A stretch of DNA of 64,000 nucleotides from Thalassobacterium sedimentorum (GTDB lineage: Bacteria > Verrucomicrobiota > Verrucomicrobiia > Opitutales > Coraliomargaritaceae), in NCBI RefSeq assembly GCF_031127905.1, contig NZ_JARXIC010000003.1:153806-217805 (forward strand), read 5' to 3'. Positions 35,641 through 44,809 of the stretch are shown in pieces. The position numbers were made by a program, and so were the translations under genes. Below the pieces are notes generated by a model. That model worked only from the letters and a program-made list of their open reading frames with translations, was not told where the DNA came from and searched no databases. Numbering within the stretch: the first letter of the stretch is position 1; each line of letters opens with the position of its first letter.

Positions 35641-37011
35641 ATGAAAATCACACGCTTACTTACCATTCTCGCCAGTATGGCTGCTCCTTTTAGCAGCGGC
35701 TTACTCGCTCAAGACTATCCACTCAGCGAAAATCTCTGGACCAATCCTGAATTTCAAAATCGCTTCCTCGGCAGCTACGGCTTCGACACATCGATCACGC
35801 CAAAAATCACTGCCGACGAGCAAGAGATTTTCAAGCAATTGGTGCCCTTGATGCAAAACAACGCCAACGCGGCGATTCAACAATTGCGCTCCGCAATCAC
35901 CAACGAGTCCAGCGCGGCACTCGACTACACCCTGGGCAATCTCTACGCTCAAGAAAACCAAGTGTCCAATGCGATTCGCTCCTATCAAACCGCGATCCGC
36001 AAGTTTCCTAATTTCTATCGCGCCTACAAAAACCTGGCATTGGTCATGGTCAATGAAGGTCGCTATGAAGAAGCGGTTCCCTTTCTGCTGAAAGGCCTCG
36101 AACTCGGTGGCACCGATGGCGCACTCTACGGCCCGCTGGGACTCGCTTATTTGAATCTAGAGAAGCCTAAGAGCGCACTGACTGCTTACGATAATGCACT
36201 GCTCTTCGCACCCGACAGCTTACAGTGGCAACAAGGCAAGCTCCGCTGCTTAATGGATCTGAACCTTTACAAAGAATCTGCCGGCATGCTGGAAGAAATG
36301 ATTCTGGAAGACAGCCAAAACCAAAACTATTGGAAATGGCAGGCCAACGCCTTCCTGAGCGAGGACGACATGGCCAAGGCCAGCGCCAACCTGGAGATCC
36401 TGAAACGCTTGGGCAATGCCGACGGCGCCTCCTTAGGCCTGCTGGGCGACATCTACCTCAATGAGGGCATGACTCAAATGGCACTGGAGAATTACCTCCT
36501 CGCCGCCGATCAAGAATCACTCAGTTCCGCACGTCTAATTCGCACCGCACATAGCTTTGCAAGCCGCCGTCTATGGAACGAGGCCTCCACCTATTTGGAT
36601 AAGACCAAGAGCCGACTCGACTCTCTTAGTCCGAAAGAACAATCCACCTTCCTCACACTCCAAGCACAAGCAGCCATGGGCCTGGGTGAAACCGAACAGG
36701 CTTCCACAATCCTAGAAGCACTGGTCGCGGAAGACCCGATGAACGGTCAGGCGCTATTGACCTTAGGCAACCTGCAACGCGAACTCGATCGCATCGAAGA
36801 CGCGGCCTTCTCCTATGAGCAAGCCGCACAGGTCGATGAGACACGCGTCGACGCACTAGTGCAACATGCACGCATGCTGATCTCACTACGCGACTACTCA
36901 CCTGCCGTCACACTACTGCAACGAGTCGTCCTACTCGAGCCAGGACCTCGCTATGAGGATTTCCTAGAGCGCGTGCAAAGCGCCAACCGCGCATCCAAGG
37001 GACAGATCTAA
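35641..37011 (+). CDS. Exported TPR-repeat protein of the TonB operon
   Basis: 456 residues. A signal peptide (LLTILASMAAPFSSGLLAQ) is followed by about ten tetratricopeptide repeats, for example SAALDYTLGNLYAQENQVSN, YRAYKNLALVMVNEGRYEEA, GQALLTLGNLQRELDRIEDA. A TPR protein ends many TtpC-TonB operons and helps receptor use in Vibrio-type systems. It begins 39 bp after tonB. It likely sits in the periplasm and binds TtpC or TonB; this is inferred from gene order. Confidence 0.88.
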   Translation: MKITRLLTILASMAAPFSSGLLAQDYPLSENLWTNPEFQNRFLGSYGFDTSITPKITADEQEIFKQLVPLMQNNANAAIQQLRSAITNESSAALDYTLGNLYAQENQVSNAIRSYQTAIRKFPNFYRAYKNLALVMVNEGRYEEAVPFLLKGLELGGTDGALYGPLGLAYLNLEKPKSALTAYDNALLFAPDSLQWQQGKLRCLMDLNLYKESAGMLEEMILEDSQNQNYWKWQANAFLSEDDMAKASANLEILKRLGNADGASLGLLGDIYLNEGMTQMALENYLLAADQESLSSARLIRTAHSFASRRLWNEASTYLDKTKSRLDSLSPKEQSTFLTLQAQAAMGLGETEQASTILEALVAEDPMNGQALLTLGNLQRELDRIEDAAFSYEQAAQVDETRVDALVQHARMLISLRDYSPAVTLLQRVVLLEPGPRYEDFLERVQSANRASKGQI

Positions 37012-37050
37012 TCGCGCACAACGACAACTGACCAAGAGCACATATATAAA

Positions 37051-37872
37051 ATGATTCGCATTGAACAGGAAAACGACTGGCTTTTGCTCAGCCATCCAGA
37101 CCACGCCGCACTCGCGGGTGAATTTGCCCGGCATTGGAAGAACGATTTCTTCGCACCGCCTAAGCCTTTCACCCACATATTGGATGCCACCGCACGTCAC
37201 GACGACAGTTGGAATAACCGCGATGCATTGCCACTCCTCACGCATGAGATGAACCCCAGCGCCTTCTCCGAAGAGCTGGTGGGCACTTACGATGCATTTG
37301 AAGAAATTGATTTGCACGACTATCTGGGCGTGCGTGGTCAAGCTACGGAGGATGCCGCTTTGCGTGATCCTTATGCTGCGATTCTCATTTCGATGCACAC
37401 CGTCAATCTACTCACGGTGCAAGCAGACCTCTCCACCTTAAACGATGAAGATCGCGCCTTTCACAAGGCCTTCATTGATGGCCAAATTAATCGACAAGAG
37501 GAGCTCAAGGCACGCCTGCAGCTACAAGCCGACATTGCGCCCTACCTCACAGACGAGTGCCTGCTCGCAGGATTTAAATTCCTACAGGCTTGCGACAGCT
37601 TCTCGCTCCACGTCGGTGTCGCATTCTCCAAGCCTAGCAAACTGCAGCACGCGCACCCACGGCGCGATGGCAGCGAGACTGAAATCGAGTTCATTCCCAA
37701 GGGCGATAACCATTACGTATTGAGCCCCTATCCACTGGACGAGCCGACCGTCGTATTTAAAGTGCCTTACCGTCGTGTGCCTAAAACAGCCACTTCCGGC
37801 TTGGAAGCGTTTCAAGCGGCCTATGCGGCTGCACCGATCGAACTAGTCACCGTCACCGTCTCTCAAAGCTAA
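37051..37872 (+). CDS. DUF3891 family protein
   Basis: 273 residues, soluble and without signal peptide. Conserved marks of DUF3891 are the start (LLLSHPDHAALAGEFARHW), the HD-like DATARHDDSWNN, and later LQACDSFSLHVGVA plus SPYPLDEPTVVFKVPYRRVP. The conserved His and Asp residues resemble a hydrolase or phosphohydrolase site, but no activity is known. It is 7 bp upstream of a RidA gene and 39 bp after the TPR gene, so the three may be read together. Confidence 0.8.
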   Translation: MIRIEQENDWLLLSHPDHAALAGEFARHWKNDFFAPPKPFTHILDATARHDDSWNNRDALPLLTHEMNPSAFSEELVGTYDAFEEIDLHDYLGVRGQATEDAALRDPYAAILISMHTVNLLTVQADLSTLNDEDRAFHKAFIDGQINRQEELKARLQLQADIAPYLTDECLLAGFKFLQACDSFSLHVGVAFSKPSKLQHAHPRRDGSETEIEFIPKGDNHYVLSPYPLDEPTVVFKVPYRRVPKTATSGLEAFQAAYAAAPIELVTVTVSQS

Positions 37873-37879
37873 GCAAACC

Positions 37880-38338
37880 ATGAGCGCCGAAGCTAAACTT
37901 GCCGAACTCGGCATCACTCTCCCCACCGCACCCACACCGGGCGGCAACTACCTAACACACCGTCGCATGGGTAACATGCTGATACTCGCTGGAGTCATTA
38001 GTTTTAGTTCCACCGGCGAAAAATGGCAGGGCCAAATCGGTGACACCCGCGACCTGGACGAGGGTTATGCCGCCGCCAAAATGTGCGCCTTGAATGTGCT
38101 CGCAACCATTCGCGACATCACTGGCACACTCGATGCAGTCAAACAGTTCTTGTATGTGGGCGGCTATGTCAGTGCCATTCCCGCTTACGGCAAGAGCCCA
38201 TCGGTGATCAATGGTGCTTCGGATTTATTCGAAGCTGTATTCGGCGAAGCGGGCAAGCACGCACGTGCTGCCGTATCCGTAGCAGGACTACCTAATAATG
38301 CTACCGTCGAAATTCAAGTTACAGTAGAATTACACTAA
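37880..38338 (+). CDS. RidA family protein (enamine/imine deaminase type)
   Basis: 152 residues of the RidA/YjgF/UK114 family, second subtype with AELGITLPTAPTPGGNYL at the start, followed by ILAGVISFSSTG, QIGDTRDLDEGYAAAKMCAL and a C-terminal HARAAVSVAGLPNNATVEIQ. The conserved Arg in HARAAVSVAGLP corresponds to the ligand-binding Arg of RidA. RidA proteins hydrolyse reactive enamines and imines. This subtype often accompanies amino-acid or heterocycle catabolism, but the island with such enzymes starts 3.5 kb away. Confidence 0.9.
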   Translation: MSAEAKLAELGITLPTAPTPGGNYLTHRRMGNMLILAGVISFSSTGEKWQGQIGDTRDLDEGYAAAKMCALNVLATIRDITGTLDAVKQFLYVGGYVSAIPAYGKSPSVINGASDLFEAVFGEAGKHARAAVSVAGLPNNATVEIQVTVELH

Positions 38339-38429
38339 AACAAAGAAGCACATTAGACAGGGCGTAGTGAGTGCGATGCATTTATTGCCGTAACCAGTAT
38401 TACGGCTGAATACGTGCTGTAGCGCTGTT

Positions 38430-39782
38430 ATGGATTTTCGCCCTTTCAAACCCAATCGACCTTTCGATATAAAAAAATGGCCCGGCTATTACGGCTGGGT
38501 CATTTTAGTCGTCGGCACCCTCGGCATGATTTCTGCCGTGCCAGGCAGCCCACCGGGCATGAGTGTGTTTGTCGACGATATGATCGGCGCACTGGACCTT
38601 GAGCGTAGCAGTTTCGCACTCGCCTACACTCTCGGCACCATCGCTGCAGGCGTATGTGCGCCCATTGCTGGCCGCTTTATTGATCGCTTAGGCGCACGAG
38701 TCATTGGCTGCCTGAGTTATTTCGGCCTGGGGCTCATCCTACTCTTTACCGGCTACATCGGGCAAATTTATTCCATGTTTCCGAGCGCGGAGACGACCTC
38801 GGTCCCCTACGCCTTTATCCTGATATTTATTTCGTTTGCCGGCATTCGCTTGATGGGTGTCAGTTTCTCAATGACGACTTGCCGCTCCATGGTCTTTCGA
38901 TGGTTCGAAGGTAAGCGTGGTTGGGCCGCTGCCATCAATGGCACCATGCTCTCGCTCAGCTTCTCAACCGCCCCCTTACTCCTGAACGGATTTGTGATTT
39001 CACTCGGCTGGCAACGCACATGGATCACTTTGGGCTGCATTTTCATCTTTGGCATGACGACAATGGCCTACGTCTTCTTTCGCGACAGCCCAGAGGCCTG
39101 TGGCGTCGAAGTGGAGCAGTCGACTTCCAAGCGCAAAGACAGTAAAATCAGAGTGCCGATCGTCAAAGAATTTACCGCTCCGGAAGCACTGCGCACCAGC
39201 ACATTTTGGTATTTTGTCGCGGGCTTGGCATTGAATGGTTTGATCGGCACTGGTATTTCATTCCATATCATTGGGCTTGGTGACTCGCTGGGAATGACTC
39301 GCGAGGCTGCTGTGGGCGTCTTCCTCCCCTCCTCGTTTTTTCACATTGGTACCACGATACTCATCGGCAGCTATGCAGAACGCTTAAAGATGAAGCATGT
39401 GCTGAGCTTTATGGTGATCGCTCAGCTGCTCTCACTGGCCGGGGCTTACCACTTGTCAGACACTTTCTGGCGCTGGTGCTTCATTGTGGGCAGCGGCTGC
39501 GCCTGGGGCTCCTTTGGGGTTCTGGTCAATGTGCCATGGGCACGCTTCTACGGCCGTAAAAACCTGGGCGCAATCAATGGTTGGGTCACGGGCGTCATGA
39601 TCGTCACCAGTGCACTCGGCCCCTACTTGTTCGGACTCTGCTACGAGCTAACCGACGCCTTCTCGATCGCCATCATCGCCTGCTCCGTGCTCTGTCCGAT
39701 CGTATTCATATTCTCACTACTCTCAGACAATCCACAAGCAGTCATCTACTACAATAAGAAGGCAAAAACCAAAGGCCCATGA
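38430..39782 (+). CDS. MFS transporter, oxalate/formate antiporter-like
   Basis: 450 residues with about 12 membrane helices. The start GYYGWVILVVGTLGMISAVP and the following SPPGMSVFVDDMIGALDLER look like OFA (oxalate/formate antiporter) or monocarboxylate carriers. Loop 2-3 motif GRFIDRLGARVIG and the central cytoplasmic loop (KRKDSKIRVPIVKE) are typical of MFS. The substrate is unknown; organic acids are likely. Its stop overlaps the ATG of the PhoD-like gene (ATGA), so the two are one transcript. Confidence 0.85.
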   Translation: MDFRPFKPNRPFDIKKWPGYYGWVILVVGTLGMISAVPGSPPGMSVFVDDMIGALDLERSSFALAYTLGTIAAGVCAPIAGRFIDRLGARVIGCLSYFGLGLILLFTGYIGQIYSMFPSAETTSVPYAFILIFISFAGIRLMGVSFSMTTCRSMVFRWFEGKRGWAAAINGTMLSLSFSTAPLLLNGFVISLGWQRTWITLGCIFIFGMTTMAYVFFRDSPEACGVEVEQSTSKRKDSKIRVPIVKEFTAPEALRTSTFWYFVAGLALNGLIGTGISFHIIGLGDSLGMTREAAVGVFLPSSFFHIGTTILIGSYAERLKMKHVLSFMVIAQLLSLAGAYHLSDTFWRWCFIVGSGCAWGSFGVLVNVPWARFYGRKNLGAINGWVTGVMIVTSALGPYLFGLCYELTDAFSIAIIACSVLCPIVFIFSLLSDNPQAVIYYNKKAKTKGP

Positions 39783-41356
39783 ATCGACGACATTTCATAA
39801 AAAACAGCCTGATTGGCGTGTCCGCAAGCATCGCCCTGTCTCCCTGGTCAGCCTTCGGTCAAGGGCCCGCGATACTCGGCTCAGATAAGCTACGCCCACA
39901 ACTCAAGCACGGAGCCGCCAGTGGTGATGTCGATACGACCAGTGCCGTGCTCTGGTCGAAAACAAATCAGAGCGCTCAGATGTGGGTCGAGCTCAGCACC
40001 CTGCCCGATTTCTCAAAAGTTGAAACACTCAAAGGGGGGCACGCACTCCAACAAACGGATTATAACGCGCACACCCTAGTCAGGCGTTTGTTGCCCAACA
40101 CCCGTTACTTCTACCGCGTTCATTTTCAATCGTTGAAAGATCCCAAACTGCGCAGCGAGCACTGCAGTGGACAATTTAAGACAGCGCCCACTGAAGCCTG
40201 CGATGTGCGCTTCTGCTGGTCGGCCGACACTGCAGGACAAGGCTTCGGCATCGATCCCGCCCACGGAGGTATGCTCACCTTCGCCTCCATTCGCGCACGT
40301 AAGCCGGACTTTTTCGTCAACTCGGGCGACTTGATCTACGCCGACAACCCGATGTCCTCCGAAGTCACACTCGACGACGGCAGCATCTGGCGCAATCAAC
40401 TGATGGAAGCCAAAACACGCGTCGCAGAATCCACCGACGACTTTCGACAAAACTTCTACTACAATTTGCAGGACGATCACCTACGAGCCTTACAAGCCGA
40501 AGTGCCGATGATCCAGCAGTGGGATGACCACGAAGTCGTCAACAACTGGTATCCGCAAGAAATACTCGATGACGACCGCTATACGCTAAAGGATGTCAAG
40601 CAACTCGCACACAATGCCAAGACCGCCTTCTTCAACTGCAATCCCATCCGTCCTCACGACACGGATCCCGGCCGCATTTACCGCAAAATTAGCCGCGGCC
40701 CACTCTTAGATCTATTCGTGATCGACCTACGCAGTTACCGCGGCCCCAACAGCTACAATCATCAGACTCAACAGAGCGAGGAAACTGCTTTTCTAGGTGC
40801 GGACCAACTCAAGTGGCTCAAAGCCGAGCTCAAAGCCTCCAAGGCGACTTGGAAGATTATTTGTAGTGACATGCCGATCGGACTGGTCGTCGCCGAATGG
40901 GGCAAAGAAATCTACGAAAATGGAGCGAACGGCGATCACGGCGCCCCCCTCGGACGCGAACTGGAACTGGCCGACCTGTTCCAAAACATTGCGCGCGAAG
41001 ACATCACCAACGTGCACTTCATCACCGCCGACGTTCACTACTGCGCGTCACACTATTACAATCCCGCCAAGGCCAGCTTCAAAGACTTCAAGCCCTTCTG
41101 GGAATTTGTCAGCGGCCCACTACATGCAGGTAACTTCGGCCCCAACCCACTCGATGGCACCTTCGGCCCCGAGGTCAAATTCACCGGCATCCCCGAAGGC
41201 ATGGCCCCCTTCACGCCACCTTCCGAAGGCCTCCAGTTTTTCGGAGAAATGGAAATCGATGGAAAAACGCAAGCGCTGACCGTCCGTCACTTCAATCGAA
41301 TCGGCGAAGAAATCTGGTCTAAAGAACTCCAGCCAGAGCAAGCAGCCAAGGTATAA
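39779..41356 (+). CDS. phoD: PhoD-like alkaline phosphatase
   Basis: 525 residues. The start MNRRHFIKNSLIGVSAS fits a Tat signal (RRHFIK), expected for metal-loaded PhoD enzymes. An N-terminal PhoD_N fibronectin-like domain (about 35-140) precedes the catalytic domain with NSGDLIYADNPM, QWDDHEVVNNWYP (hallmark WDDHEV.N), DLRSYRGPN, CSDMPIGLVV and FITADVHYCASHYYNP. PhoD phosphatases are secreted Ca/Fe enzymes that cleave phosphodiesters and monoesters. It overlaps the MFS gene by 4 bp, suggesting release of a phosphorylated substrate outside and uptake of the product. Confidence 0.9.
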   Translation: MNRRHFIKNSLIGVSASIALSPWSAFGQGPAILGSDKLRPQLKHGAASGDVDTTSAVLWSKTNQSAQMWVELSTLPDFSKVETLKGGHALQQTDYNAHTLVRRLLPNTRYFYRVHFQSLKDPKLRSEHCSGQFKTAPTEACDVRFCWSADTAGQGFGIDPAHGGMLTFASIRARKPDFFVNSGDLIYADNPMSSEVTLDDGSIWRNQLMEAKTRVAESTDDFRQNFYYNLQDDHLRALQAEVPMIQQWDDHEVVNNWYPQEILDDDRYTLKDVKQLAHNAKTAFFNCNPIRPHDTDPGRIYRKISRGPLLDLFVIDLRSYRGPNSYNHQTQQSEETAFLGADQLKWLKAELKASKATWKIICSDMPIGLVVAEWGKEIYENGANGDHGAPLGRELELADLFQNIAREDITNVHFITADVHYCASHYYNPAKASFKDFKPFWEFVSGPLHAGNFGPNPLDGTFGPEVKFTGIPEGMAPFTPPSEGLQFFGEMEIDGKTQALTVRHFNRIGEEIWSKELQPEQAAKV

Positions 41357-41463
41357 AACGACAAGCCGTAAAGAAGAAATCAGGCATAAGAGGACACGGC
41401 CTTGTGCCGCACCAACAGAGTGGAGGACAAAGCGACATTGGGTTTAACGACTCCCTTTTCTTC

Positions 41464-41878
41464 CCCGGTTCAAAGAATCGAGGCCACGTATCTTCAATCC
41501 TTGGGATTGGAGCTATCGGCAAGCGCGAGACAGATCGTCCGACCTACGCTCCCGGCTCAAAGAACCGAGGCCATGTATCTTCAATCCTAGGGATTGGAGC
41601 TATCGGCAGGCACAAGACAGATCGCCCGACCAACGCTCCCCGGCTCAAAGAACCGAGGCCACGTATCTTCAATCCTTGGGATTGGAGCTATCAGCAACCC
41701 CAAGACAGATCGTCCGACCTACGCTCCCCGGTTCGAAGAACCGAGGCCACGTATCTTCAAGCCTAAGGATTGGGGCTCTCGGCAGGCGCGAGACAGATCG
41801 TCCGACCTACGCTCCCCGGTTCAAAGAACCGAGGCTACGTATCTTCAATCCTAAGGATTGGAGCTATCGGCAGGCACG
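41464..41878. repeat. 88-bp tandem repeat array, nearly five copies
   Basis: The sequence GAGGCCACGTATCTTCAATC begins at 41480 and recurs (with small changes) at 41567, 41655, 41743 and 41831, so spacing is 87, 88, 88 and 88 bp. Each unit carries two small palindromes, CGGTTC-AAA-GAACCG type and CAATCC-NN-GGATTG type, plus a CAGATCGTCCGACC block. The array lies between the convergent PhoD and amidohydrolase genes, where terminator-like function is possible. Open frames run across it in all three plus frames because the period is not a multiple of three, so none is supported as a gene. Confidence 0.95.
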
Positions 41879-41890
41879 GCGCACTCACGC

Positions 41891-43276
41891 CTACATGTGA
41901 TCTTCAGGCTTGGTATTCTTCGCTGCCGCTGCGATACGTGCCACGCGTTCTGCGACCTCACTGCGCAATTCGGGCAGATCATGTTTCAAGACTTCACCGG
42001 CTTCCACTTGCTTCACTCCGCGCACCCAAACGCTCTCAATATTCGAAGCATCACTGGCAAAAACTAAAGTGGCGTATGGGTCGAAGACCGGAGAAACGGG
42101 ATCGATGATTAAAAAGTCCGCATACTTCCCCGGTGCCAAACTGCCCACTTGATCCTCAACCTCCAGCACTTCGGCCGTCTTTAAGGTGTGCATCTCTAAG
42201 ATCTGATAGCAGCTCATGATTCCGGCATCGGAATCACGCATACGGAGTGCATACATGCCCATTCGCATATTCTGAAAGGGATCCGCAATGTCGGCGCTGG
42301 CGGCGCCATCCACCCCCAGGCCGACTTGCAACCCCTGATCTATATAACGTGGAACATCCGCCAGGCCTGAAGCCAAACGTCCGTTCGAAAGTGGATTCCA
42401 GATCATCTTCGCACCTGCCGCAGCCGACACATTAAGGATCTCATCCGTCACATGTATAAAATGAGCATATACCAGGCCATCCCAGACGGCACCTCCCTCT
42501 TTCATCGTCTGGAAGTTAGATTGTCCGGATTTAAGTGATTCCGCCTTCTCTTCCAGGTAGTGAACCTGCATATCGAGCCCCAACTCTTTAGCCACGGAGA
42601 CTTCTTCACTCATTTTATCGGCGCCGCGATAAATGCCCACTCCATGTAAGCCAAAACCCAGACAAGGATGCCCGTCGGGCAGAGCCTCGGTCTCTGCAAT
42701 CAAATCGACCAGTTTTGCTTTACGAGCCTCAACATCGGGCTCATCGGAATCGAGCACATAGCTGTAGATGAAATGCTGTCCGGCATCCATCTCTGCCGCA
42801 AATTGCTCCATATAATCCTCGTAGCTGGGAGCGATTGTTTGCGAATGATTCAACGTAGTGGTGATGCCATTGACCATCTGATCGAGAGCTCCATGCAAGG
42901 TAAAGGCATACATGTCGCCGGTCTCAAAATGCCGGCCGAAGGTCCAATGTAGACTCTTCAGCCAGCCATAGAGTTCTTGATCCGCGCCAAGTCCACGAAA
43001 GGCACTTTGCCACAAGTGATTGTGCCCCGAAACAAAACCGGGCATCACAATACGCCCACGCGCGTCGACGATCTCCTCGGAGGAAGATGCCGGTGGCTCA
43101 CCCGCCTCGATCGCGACGATGCGACCATCTTCGCCGACTTCCATATAACCATCAATCACCGTCGCCTGCCCATCCGCCATAGTGAGGATCATATCGGAGC
43201 GGACCTGATAGGCGTGAACGATGGATCCTGTCGCTAGAGCGAGCAGGACTGCAGTGCGTGTGATGCTAGGTTTCAT
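41891..43276 (-). CDS. Exported amidohydrolase/deaminase (AtzA/TrzN-like)
   Basis: 461 residues. The N-terminus is a signal peptide (TRTAVLLALATGSIVHA) placed before the usual beta start of the amidohydrolase family. Metal and active-site landmarks of the cyclic-deaminase subgroup are present: GFVSGHNHLWQSAFRG (HxH), LHGVGIYRG, VHYLEEKAES (His), YAHFIHVTDE, WNPLSNGRLASG and GLGVDGAASADIADP (metal Asp). Family members deaminate or dehalogenate N-heterocycles such as guanine, 8-oxoguanine, cytosine or triazines. Export to the periplasm is unusual for this group. Last gene of the left arm, 24 bp after a creatininase-like gene. Confidence 0.85.
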   Translation of the reverse strand: MKPSITRTAVLLALATGSIVHAYQVRSDMILTMADGQATVIDGYMEVGEDGRIVAIEAGEPPASSSEEIVDARGRIVMPGFVSGHNHLWQSAFRGLGADQELYGWLKSLHWTFGRHFETGDMYAFTLHGALDQMVNGITTTLNHSQTIAPSYEDYMEQFAAEMDAGQHFIYSYVLDSDEPDVEARKAKLVDLIAETEALPDGHPCLGFGLHGVGIYRGADKMSEEVSVAKELGLDMQVHYLEEKAESLKSGQSNFQTMKEGGAVWDGLVYAHFIHVTDEILNVSAAAGAKMIWNPLSNGRLASGLADVPRYIDQGLQVGLGVDGAASADIADPFQNMRMGMYALRMRDSDAGIMSCYQILEMHTLKTAEVLEVEDQVGSLAPGKYADFLIIDPVSPVFDPYATLVFASDASNIESVWVRGVKQVEAGEVLKHDLPELRSEVAERVARIAAAAKNTKPEDHM

Positions 43277-43300
43277 AGGTTTTATAATGAGGTCTTCAGT

Positions 43301-44068
43301 TTAACTGACTAATTCGGTGAGTCGCGCGGCGAGGGCCTCGGCGGCGCGTGAGATCCAGAGCTCGCCCTTCTCGCGGGTGGCCACGGTGGCATCGCCCACC
43401 ACTCCGGAACGTGAAATATCTAAAGTCTTCCACGCATAAGTTGCGGGGGCGAATTCAGATTTTAAGATCTTAGGATCGTCCAGAGTGCCCGTCCAGCAGC
43501 AGGTAGCGGACGCGGGGTCCACCATATCGGGGGTGGTCGCATACATCAGCGAAGACTCCACTTCGTTGGCATGTATGCCGTAGGCGCGCTCACGGGCACA
43601 GATGTCAATTTCGTAGGGAGAGGAAAGCACTTGCACTTCCATGCCATAGTCTAAACTCAACTCACGCAGTGCACTTTTAATCACTGAGATATTGCCACCG
43701 TGCGTATTCAAAACTCCTATACGTTTGAATCCCCACTCCGAAAGCTGACGTCCCGCAGACACAATCAATTGTCGTAGCGATTCACGATGCAGTATCAAGG
43801 TGCCTGGATATCCGGTATGCTCATTACTTTTGGCAGCCTGAATAGGCGGAGCCACATAGACGGGGGCATCTTCTGCCAGCAGTGGCATCGCTCGGTCTAA
43901 ATAAATCTGCCCGAGCAGTGCATCCACACCTACAGGTAGTTGCGGACCATGTTGCTCAATCGCTCCAGTTGGCAAGACTACAAAGGCTTTGTCCTTATTC
44001 GGCAATGTATCGATTGCCCCACGTGTCATCGCAGGCAAATAACGGTTTCTATAACTGGGCCAACTCAT
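43301..44068 (-). CDS. Creatininase family hydrolase
   Basis: 255 residues with all classic creatininase-family motifs: PTGAIEQHGPQLPVGVDALL (metal Glu, His and Asp), KSNEHTGYPGTLIL, NTHGGNIS (metal His) and IHANEVESSLMYATTP. Members open cyclic amides or act on formamides: creatininase, ArfB, MftE and related enzymes. The metal site looks complete, so it is likely active, in contrast to its neighbour. It overlaps the upstream gene by 4 bp (ATGA) and the upstream region carries AAGGAGG as ribosome site. Confidence 0.92.
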   Translation of the reverse strand: MSWPSYRNRYLPAMTRGAIDTLPNKDKAFVVLPTGAIEQHGPQLPVGVDALLGQIYLDRAMPLLAEDAPVYVAPPIQAAKSNEHTGYPGTLILHRESLRQLIVSAGRQLSEWGFKRIGVLNTHGGNISVIKSALRELSLDYGMEVQVLSSPYEIDICARERAYGIHANEVESSLMYATTPDMVDPASATCCWTGTLDDPKILKSEFAPATYAWKTLDISRSGVVGDATVATREKGELWISRAAEALAARLTELVS

Positions 44069-44808
44069 TCTGTTTCCTCCTTATTCAAAGCGTAATCTTG
44101 CAGGGGTGCGTGGGTATCAATTTCGCGCAGTAAGCGCGCGGTGGATGCCACCACTTCGTCCAATAGCACCGAAGCGCCCTCAGGGTGTGCCCCCAATGGA
44201 TCATTTGTTTTCACGACAGAGCCTGGAATCGGATCCAGTGCTGCTGCGGCCTCCGTATCGACGCGCTCTGCCGCCTCGCCAAGCACCTCGGTAAGAATCG
44301 AATCGAGACCACTGCGGTCCCCTCCCCGACTAGGGTGGAAGTCGAGCCCAACCCCGGAAAGGTTGACACAGAAGATTTGCAAATCATGCACCACCCGCAG
44401 GTCGCGCGCGCACACATCGATCCATTCCTCAAGAAATGGGCTGGTATTGAACAAAACAAAGCGCTTGAAGCCGGGCACGGCTGCGGAGCGAATCGTCTCA
44501 ATCATCATTTGATGCGCGAGCTCAATGTCTAAGTGAAATTGTGTGCCGACCGACTGACGCGGACTGAAACGGATCGGAGGCAGCACTAAAGCCGTCAATT
44601 CCTCACGCGTCGCTTCCAGTGCCTGGTCTAAGACGACTGAGCCCACAACTTCCTCCGAATCCATTGGACGCCCCATGCACCAGTCGGCAATCGAGTAAAC
44701 GGGTAGTATCACAAGCGTTTGCTCGGGTGATGCGTATTCATCAAATTGCGGCCAGCGCCTGGCATGCCAGGCGAAGTCGTCGTTTCCTTCATAAAGGTAA
44801 TGTTTCAT
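44065..44808 (-). CDS. Creatininase-fold paralog lacking metal-site motifs
   Basis: 247 residues. The length, the secondary-structure order and the position beside a genuine creatininase support the creatininase fold. But the key motifs are replaced: the EQHGPHLP region reads PVYSIADWCMGRPMD, NTHGG reads NTSPFLEEW, and HANEVES is not recognisable, though GLDFHPSRGGDRSG occurs at the same place. The middle part keeps GFKRFVLFNTS. It may be a non-catalytic partner in a hetero-oligomer with the overlapping creatininase gene, or an enzyme with another active site. Confidence 0.6.
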   Translation of the reverse strand: MKHYLYEGNDDFAWHARRWPQFDEYASPEQTLVILPVYSIADWCMGRPMDSEEVVGSVVLDQALEATREELTALVLPPIRFSPRQSVGTQFHLDIELAHQMMIETIRSAAVPGFKRFVLFNTSPFLEEWIDVCARDLRVVHDLQIFCVNLSGVGLDFHPSRGGDRSGLDSILTEVLGEAAERVDTEAAAALDPIPGSVVKTNDPLGAHPEGASVLLDEVVASTARLLREIDTHAPLQDYALNKEETE

Positions 44809-44809
44809 A

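Noticed and set aside
38387..38406. Hairpin GCCGTAA/TTACGGC before the MFS gene
   Set aside because: Only 7 bp, no T run, and no repeat elsewhere in the window; not enough to call a terminator or operator.
41464..41878. Possible CRISPR array
   Set aside because: Units are repeated over their full 88 bp with no variable spacers of constant length between short repeats, and no cas genes are near.
41404..41900. Several plus-strand open frames with GSKNRGHVSSIL repeats
   Set aside because: They are readings of the 88-bp tandem array in three frames; the period is not a multiple of three and no frame has a ribosome site.
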